From NCBI GenBank assembly GCA_035642715.1, contig DASQRW010000052.1, positions 1 through 6,728 of the forward strand: a stretch of DNA of 6,728 nt, in the 5' to 3' direction. Below the pieces are notes generated by a model. It was not told the DNA's origin. It saw nothing but the letters and a program-made list of their open reading frames with translations, and did no database searches. The DNA is from JAJNBK01 sp035642715. Lineage in GTDB: Archaea; Thermoproteota; Nitrososphaeria; Nitrososphaerales; Nitrososphaeraceae. Position 1 is the first letter of the stretch; every line of letters starts with the position of its first letter. This document shows, piece by piece, positions 5,197-6,728 of this stretch. A program made the position numbers and the translations under genes.

Positions 5197-5350
5197 GATC
5201 CAGTACATTGCATAAATTATGTGATCTAAATTTCAGTAGCATTTTATCATTTCTGGCATCAGTTTGTCACAGACATATATTATGTCTAATTAACAAGAAC
5301 GATAAATTAATTAAAAGTAAATAGAACATTTTAATTTAATACATCTATTA

Positions 5351-5372
5351 CAATATCAAGTCATTGATATTG
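5351..5372. promoter_or_regulatory. Perfect 9-bp inverted repeat in the 360-base gap after the acetyltransferase
   Basis: CAATATCAA and TTGATATTG are exact reverse complements around the loop GTCA. The gap 5197-5556 is AT-rich and has no credible gene on either strand; this inverted repeat is its only clear structure. It is 155 bases past the acetyltransferase stop, too far for a simple terminator, so an operator or the remnant of a lost gene's regulatory region is possible. A 12-base string, ATTGCATAAATT, at 5207-5218 also occurs at 1557-1568. Confidence 0.4.
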
Positions 5373-5556
5373 CAGAAGAAAATATCACTGCAGCAATTAA
5401 ATAATCATCAGCAATACCATCTTTGCTATATAATAAATACTCCTGGCCATTCTATTGTATAGATATCACTTGATTGTATGTGTGTGGGAATATTATGAAG
5501 GGCTATGTAATATGGAATTGGACAAAAAATAGATAGTAGTTATAGAATTTAATTCA

Positions 5557-5604
5557 CGGGTTCGGTGGAATGCGTGACAGAATTGACTCTATTTTACCAC
5601 TCAG
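5557..5604 (-). repeat. Dispersed 48-bp repeat, copy 4
   Basis: This is a full-length copy beginning CGGGTTCGGTGGAATGCG and ending CACTCAG on the plus strand. It is 3' of the intact kinase and in the same orientation as all other copies. Rightward the similarity to copy 2 continues (TTTCATTTTATTTATAGAAA, then AGAATACAAAGACTGAGGA), so the two kinase loci share the repeat plus roughly 120 bases of 3' flank. Leftward there is no obvious integrase leader arm. Confidence 0.8.
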
Positions 5605-5728
5605 GTTTCATTTTATTTATAGAAATACATTCCCCCAGAATACAAAGACTGAGGACGGAGAAATAAATATCTCAGAATCTACATTATATCATTTTGCAAA
5701 CATTAGAGAATTTCTTGTTATTTGTTAA
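5605..5728 (-). other. 3' flank of the kinase, shared with the broken kinase locus
   Basis: This stretch aligns with 1921 onward at the left-hand kinase locus with scattered changes. It includes the retained CTGAG/CTCAG inverted arms (5649-5653, 5671-5675) and the ATTTGTTAATT context at the gene end. No coding frame is present. Such conservation of a non-coding tail suggests either recent duplication of the whole block or a functional transcript end. Confidence 0.55.
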
Positions 5729-6727
5729 TTAATCGATCGGTAGACTAAATGCAAATGCGGCACCTTTTCCATCTGAGTTATTTTCAGCCCATATCTTTCC
5801 ACCATGGGCTTCTACGATAGCTTTTGAGACAAATAGTCCTATACCTATTCCGTCAGTAGAGGACTTGGAAGTAGTAGTAATGAACTTTGAGAATAGTCTT
5901 GGAAATATTTTGTTGTCTATTCCTTTTCCTGTATCCTTCACACTAACAAGGACATAGTCGTTATTATTATCATCGTCATCATCATCCTTTCTTTGACTAC
6001 TAATAGATATGGTTCCTTCTGGTTCATCCTTTGTAAATTTAACAGCATTGTTTAATAAATTAGAGATAACTTGAGCTATCTTATCCTTATCTGCTTTAAC
6101 GATTATGTTTCTATCTCCTTCCAATTCAACTAACAGTTTCTTTTCTTTTTGACTACTCTCATTATATACACTAATTATACTTGATATTACTTCTTCCAGA
6201 TTAAACTGCTCTTTATTTAATACCAGTAATTGACTTTCAATTCTTGAAACATCTAATATATTACTTGCAAGTTCTTTCAGTCTTTTTGCATTTCTGATAA
6301 TGACTTCAATTCGACTTTTTATTTGTTCAACTTGAATGCCATTATTATTATTCCTATCTTGTCTGTCATTATAAGTAGCTTCTTCAATTTCATTTTTTAA
6401 TAACTCTGCTGTTCCTAATATTGGCTGTATAGGCGTTCTTAGCTCATGAGCTGCAATATTGATAAATTCTATATGAATTTTGTTTTGCTTTTCTATTGTT
6501 TGATAAGCTAAGGCTAATTCCTTATTGACTGCTGTCAATTCTTTGCTGAGCTCTATAAATTGTTTATTTGTTAATGCAAATTGTTTATTTGTTAATGCAA
6601 ATCTTTTGTTAGTCTCTGCAATCTCTTTGTTGACTTGTGCAAGCTCACGGTTTGACTCAAATAATGCCTTATTAGAAGCATTTTGCTCTGATGTTTTTAA
6701 TTCAAGCTGCTCATTAGCTCTTGCAAG
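5729..6727 (-). CDS. Histidine kinase, intact C-terminal 332 residues (N-terminal sensor beyond the window)
   Basis: The minus-strand frame is open from the right edge to the TAA at 5731-5729. A TTG at 6538 could be mistaken for the start, but 63 further coding residues lie upstream, so the gene continues past the window. Visible residues 1-85 are a long coiled coil of near-heptad repeats (ALTNKQF twice, then LSKEL, VNKEL). Then come the H-box FINIAAHELRTPIQPILG with the phospho-accepting histidine at visible residue 94, the dimerisation helix (NAKRLKELASNILDVSRIES), the N-box QVISNLLNNAVKFT (219-232), a DDDDDDNNNND insert (248-257), the G1 box KDTGKGID, FSKF, and the G2 box GIGIGLFVSKAIVEAHGGKIW. 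All catalytic boxes are present, so it is probably an active cytoplasmic HisKA/HATPase kinase that phosphorylates a response regulator not seen here. It is a paralogue of the broken kinase at 1984-2932. Confidence 0.9.
   Translation of the reverse strand, partial: LARANEQLELKTSEQNASNKALFESNRELAQVNKEIAETNKRFALTNKQFALTNKQFIELSKELTAVNKELALAYQTIEKQNKIHIEFINIAAHELRTPIQPILGTAELLKNEIEEATYNDRQDRNNNNGIQVEQIKSRIEVIIRNAKRLKELASNILDVSRIESQLLVLNKEQFNLEEVISSIISVYNESSQKEKKLLVELEGDRNIIVKADKDKIAQVISNLLNNAVKFTKDEPEGTISISSQRKDDDDDDNNNDYVLVSVKDTGKGIDNKIFPRLFSKFITTTSKSSTDGIGIGLFVSKAIVEAHGGKIWAENNSDGKGAAFAFSLPID
6557..6598 (-). repeat. Perfect 21-bp tandem duplication inside the kinase coiled coil
   Basis: The same 21 bases occur twice head to tail (6557-6577 and 6578-6598) and encode ALTNKQF twice, exactly one heptad each. 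A third, diverged unit (starting AAATCTTTTG at 6599) encodes the related ETNKRF stretch. Being in frame and in heptad register, the duplication lengthens the signalling helix without breaking it. Confidence 0.9.
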
Positions 6728-6728
6728 A

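Noticed and set aside
830..5604. CRISPR array made of the 48-bp repeats
   Set aside because: Spacing is one to two kilobases with genes in between, and no cas-like genes are present.

Overview
The window looks like an AT-rich accessory region of a soil-type ammonia-oxidising archaeon (Thaumarchaeota/Nitrososphaeria, probably close to Nitrososphaera or Nitrosocosmicus). This is inferred from protein style. The histidine kinases carry the H-box HELRTPIQPILG, there is a winged-helix protein with a KQYYSR...GLIKR...LTPFGK core, a decayed AYKLF...EYWKLKG helix-turn-helix/coiled-coil gene, and a tyrosine-integrase N-terminal domain of the type that is very abundant in these genomes. No database search was possible.

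Layout. 2-94: tail of an unrecognised + strand gene. 225-590: small four-helix membrane protein, followed by a hairpin. 725-845: very short integrase remnant with its leader and the first copy of a dispersed repeat. 904-1259: decayed helix-turn-helix/coiled-coil gene (-). 1299-1520: possible small gene (-), divergent from a 45-residue antitoxin-like gene at 1619-1756 (+). 1873-1920: repeat copy 2. 1984-2932: broken histidine kinase (-), directly downstream of an intact winged-helix gene at 2926-3348 (-). 3456-3837: frameshifted integrase N-terminal domain (-). 3848-3944: repeat copy 3 with the integrase leader. 4117-5196: intact two-part GNAT-type acetyltransferase (+). 5557-5604: repeat copy 4. 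5729 to the right edge: intact C-terminal part of a second histidine kinase (-), a paralogue of the broken one.

The main pattern is a 48-bp repeat (begins CGGGTTCGGTGGAATG, then CAGAATTGACTC, ends CACTCAG). It is present three times in full and once truncated, always in the same orientation, and lies between successive gene blocks. Two copies sit directly upstream of integrase N-terminal remnants within a shared 65-bp leader. The other two sit 3' of the two paralogous kinases, inside a longer shared flank. The simplest reading is that the repeat is the end or attachment site of an integrase-bearing element. A cassette-like arrangement of accessory signalling genes is a more speculative reading. 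At least three genes in the window are broken, so this is a high-turnover region. The genes likely to be functional are the membrane protein, the antitoxin-like protein, the winged-helix protein, the acetyltransferase and the right-hand kinase.
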